Below are positions 40,079 to 41,306 of a stretch of DNA of 41,306 nt, piece after piece (positions within the stretch are counted from its first letter, which is position 1; every line of letters begins with the position of its first letter). The notes beneath the pieces were generated by a model. That model saw only the letters and a program-made list of their open reading frames with translations, made no database searches and had not been told where the DNA came from. Location: contig NZ_AKFJ01000090.1 in the NCBI RefSeq assembly GCF_000272475.1, positions 1 through 41,306 on the forward strand, in the 5' to 3' direction. Position numbers and translations under genes: made by a program. The stretch comes from Novosphingobium sp. Rr 2-17 (GTDB lineage Bacteria > Pseudomonadota > Alphaproteobacteria > Sphingomonadales > Sphingomonadaceae).

Positions 40079-40537
40079 ATGAGCGATCCCTTGATTTTCG
40101 ATAGCGCCACGCCCCGCTTCGCCCTGCCGCTGCTCTATGCCGGTCAAGCGCAGAAGGAAGCCTTCGTTAACGAAGCGCTGGAACGGGTCGACGCCATCTT
40201 GCATTGTTGCATCTCGGGTGAAACAACCACCCCGCCAACAGCCGCGAATGACGGCGATGCGTGGATAGTAGGTGCCACCGCGACGGGAGATTGGGCCGAA
40301 CATGATGGCGCACTGGCCATTCGCCAGGGGGGCGGCTGGACCTTCATAGCCCCGCGTGACGGAATGCGCGTCTACGATCAGGCCGCTCGCCAGGAGCGGT
40401 TCTTTGCGGGCGCCTGGAAAAAAGCAACGTTGCCAGTGGAACTACTTGGGGGTTCCACCGTTGATGGGGAAGCTCGGGCCGCGATCATCGATCTCGTCTC
40501 GGCGCTGCAGGCATTGGGTATCTTCCCAACGGCATAA
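40079..40537 (+). CDS. DUF2793 protein ending the GTA operon
   Basis: A 152-residue DUF2793 protein. The start LPLLYAGQAQKEAFVNEALE is the family signature, followed by GDAWIVGATATGDWAEHDGA and GGWTFIAPRDGMRVYD, a domain with beta-sandwich character that also ends larger phage tail proteins. It is likely an adhesion or tip-decoration protein; that is inferred. It begins 29 bp after gp15 with AGGAGA about 7 nt before the ATG, and is the last gene of the operon. Confidence 0.82.
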   Translation: MSDPLIFDSATPRFALPLLYAGQAQKEAFVNEALERVDAILHCCISGETTTPPTAANDGDAWIVGATATGDWAEHDGALAIRQGGGWTFIAPRDGMRVYDQAARQERFFAGAWKKATLPVELLGGSTVDGEARAAIIDLVSALQALGIFPTA

Positions 40538-40626
40538 TGGGTTGCATGGACCAGGGGTATATAAGCATGAGGGAATTCCATTCCGGATGCCTAATGACGG
40601 CCTCGATCCCCTTTAAGCGTGACATT

Positions 40627-40643
40627 GCTGCAACGGTTGCAGC
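40627..40643 (+). terminator. Hairpin after the GTA operon
   Basis: GCTGCAA (40627-40633) and TTGCAGC (40637-40643) pair perfectly around CGG; flanking ATT/AAT can extend the stem with one bulge. There is no T-run. It lies 89 bp after the DUF2793 gene and before the next promoter. Confidence 0.4.
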
Positions 40644-40653
40644 CAATGGGCGC

Positions 40654-40682
40654 TTGCACCCCGTTTGTTGAGGGATTAGACA
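40654..40682 (+). promoter_or_regulatory. Candidate sigma-70 promoter of the OmpA-type gene
   Basis: TTGCAC (40654-40659) and TAGACA (40677-40682) are 17 bp apart. The start would be near 40689, 36 nt before the ATG at 40725, with an AGGGGA Shine-Dalgarno site 5 nt before it. Confidence 0.55.
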
Positions 40683-40724
40683 CTCTCGCACTCGGTGGCT
40701 CCAATCTCTATTTAGGGGAAATGT

Positions 40725-41306
40725 ATGAGGAAACTCGTCCTAGGACTGGCGCTGGCTTCAACCGCCGTCGCCACTCCCGCGTTCGCACGCGACAAGTCTT
40801 GGTATCTGGAACTCGATTTCGGTGGCACGCTCACTGAAGACGCCAGCGTTAAGTATAATGATGGCACTTCCGACAAGCTCGAATTCAAGAAGGGCTTCGA
40901 CGGCGGCGGCATTCTCGGTTACGACTTCGGTCCTTTCCGTCTCGAAACCGAAGCCAGCTATCGCCAGGCGAAGATCAAGTATTCTGGCGGCGCTGACGCC
41001 AGCAACCTGTCGTTCATGGTCAATGGCCTGCTCGACTTCGGTCCCGACGACGGCCTTCAGGGCTATGTCGGCGGCGGTGCGGGCGTTGCCCGCGTCCACG
41101 CTGATGTCATCGACGATTCGGACACCGGCTTTGCATGGCAGGCAATCGCGGGTATCCGCGCGCCGATCAGCAGCCACGTTGACGTTGGCCTGAAGTACCG
41201 TTTCCAGAACGTCGACAACGTCGATCTGAACTACGGCACCGACAGCCTGCGCACTCGCTGGCGTTCGCACTCGATCATGGCAACCCTGGCCTACAACTTC
41301 GGCGAA
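40725..41306 (+). CDS. OmpA-type outer membrane beta-barrel protein (partial)
   Basis: The open frame of 194 codons continues past the right edge of the window. A signal peptide (MRKLVLGLALASTAVATPAFA, cut before RDKSW) leads into an eight-stranded-barrel-type sequence of alternating strands: SWYLELDFGGTL, GGGILGYDFGPFRLETEASY, LSFMVNGLLDF, QGYVGGGAGVARV, GFAWQAIAGIRAPI, HVDVGLKYRF and IMATLAYNFGE. Sphingomonad OmpA proteins continue after such a barrel with a proline-rich linker and a peptidoglycan-binding domain. That part is not visible, so OmpA is inferred from the barrel only. It could be a stand-alone outer-membrane beta-barrel protein. Confidence 0.75.
   Translation, partial: MRKLVLGLALASTAVATPAFARDKSWYLELDFGGTLTEDASVKYNDGTSDKLEFKKGFDGGGILGYDFGPFRLETEASYRQAKIKYSGGADASNLSFMVNGLLDFGPDDGLQGYVGGGAGVARVHADVIDDSDTGFAWQAIAGIRAPISSHVDVGLKYRFQNVDNVDLNYGTDSLRTRWRSHSIMATLAYNFGE

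Noticed and set aside
1..41306. CRISPR array, rRNA or complete insertion sequence
   Set aside because: No regularly spaced direct repeats, no rRNA sequence, and no transposase with terminal repeats were seen in reading both strands.

Overview
The window comes from a sphingomonad (Alphaproteobacteria, Sphingomonadales). The evidence is a serine palmitoyltransferase gene beside its own acyl carrier protein, a DivK-type single-domain response regulator, a one-cysteine alphaproteobacterial DksA, and a complete RcGTA-like gene transfer agent cluster. No RNA gene, CRISPR array or complete insertion sequence was found.

Region A (1 to about 15704) is AT-richer by eye and is read as the right end of an integrated phage element that continues left of the window. 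It carries a broken serine-recombinase fragment, a terminase-small-subunit-like gene, two tail-fibre-type proteins, HNH-like and GIY-YIG-like proteins, an orphan beta-class DNA methyltransferase and several unknowns. It also carries candidate anti-phage cargo: a putAbiC-type membrane protein and a three-gene operon of two-TM membrane protein, HEPN protein (RX4H motif) and DUF2971 protein. Several genes in this region have an octamer ending in TAAATA placed 4 or 5 nt before the ATG. This is the T4-superfamily late-promoter consensus (TATAAATA) in a position that predicts leaderless mRNAs. One copy is followed by a Rho-independent terminator with no gene between them, a candidate small RNA. The cargo genes use ordinary Shine-Dalgarno sites instead.

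The right boundary of the element lies inside a host arfB gene (the GGQ peptidyl-tRNA hydrolase that rescues stalled ribosomes). The 3' part of host arfB survives from codon Asn-Lys-Val onward (15705-16031) with no start and no GGQ. Just inside the boundary the element carries a complete, divergent arfB (15248-15670). I read this as integration into a translation-rescue gene with a replacement copy supplied.

Region B (16028-26300) is host chromosome: a small lipoprotein, a DUF4112 protein, an orphan family-5 solute-binding lipoprotein, a PilZ protein and dksA. Next is a tightly overlapping minus-strand operon (DUF3572, HAD phosphatase, RidA, glycerophosphodiesterase, FemAB-like acyltransferase). 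Then come divK, the acyl carrier protein and serine palmitoyltransferase on the plus strand, followed by an FMN reductase and a YqaA-type membrane protein.

Region C (26330-40537) is the gene transfer agent operon, in RcGTA order: small and large terminase, portal, DUF6127 protein, prohead protease, HK97 capsid, connector, a 50-residue ORF where gp7 is expected, tail terminator, major tail protein, GTA-gp10, tail-assembly chaperone, short tape measure, DUF2460 protein, DUF2163 hub, NlpC/P60 peptidase, megatron-type tip protein and a DUF2793 protein. Most genes overlap by 4 bp. The DUF2460 protein is fused to about 570 extra N-terminal residues that look like a beta domain plus a TIM-barrel-like domain, while the gp15 homologue is short. 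Region D is the start of an OmpA-type outer-membrane protein, cut by the right edge.
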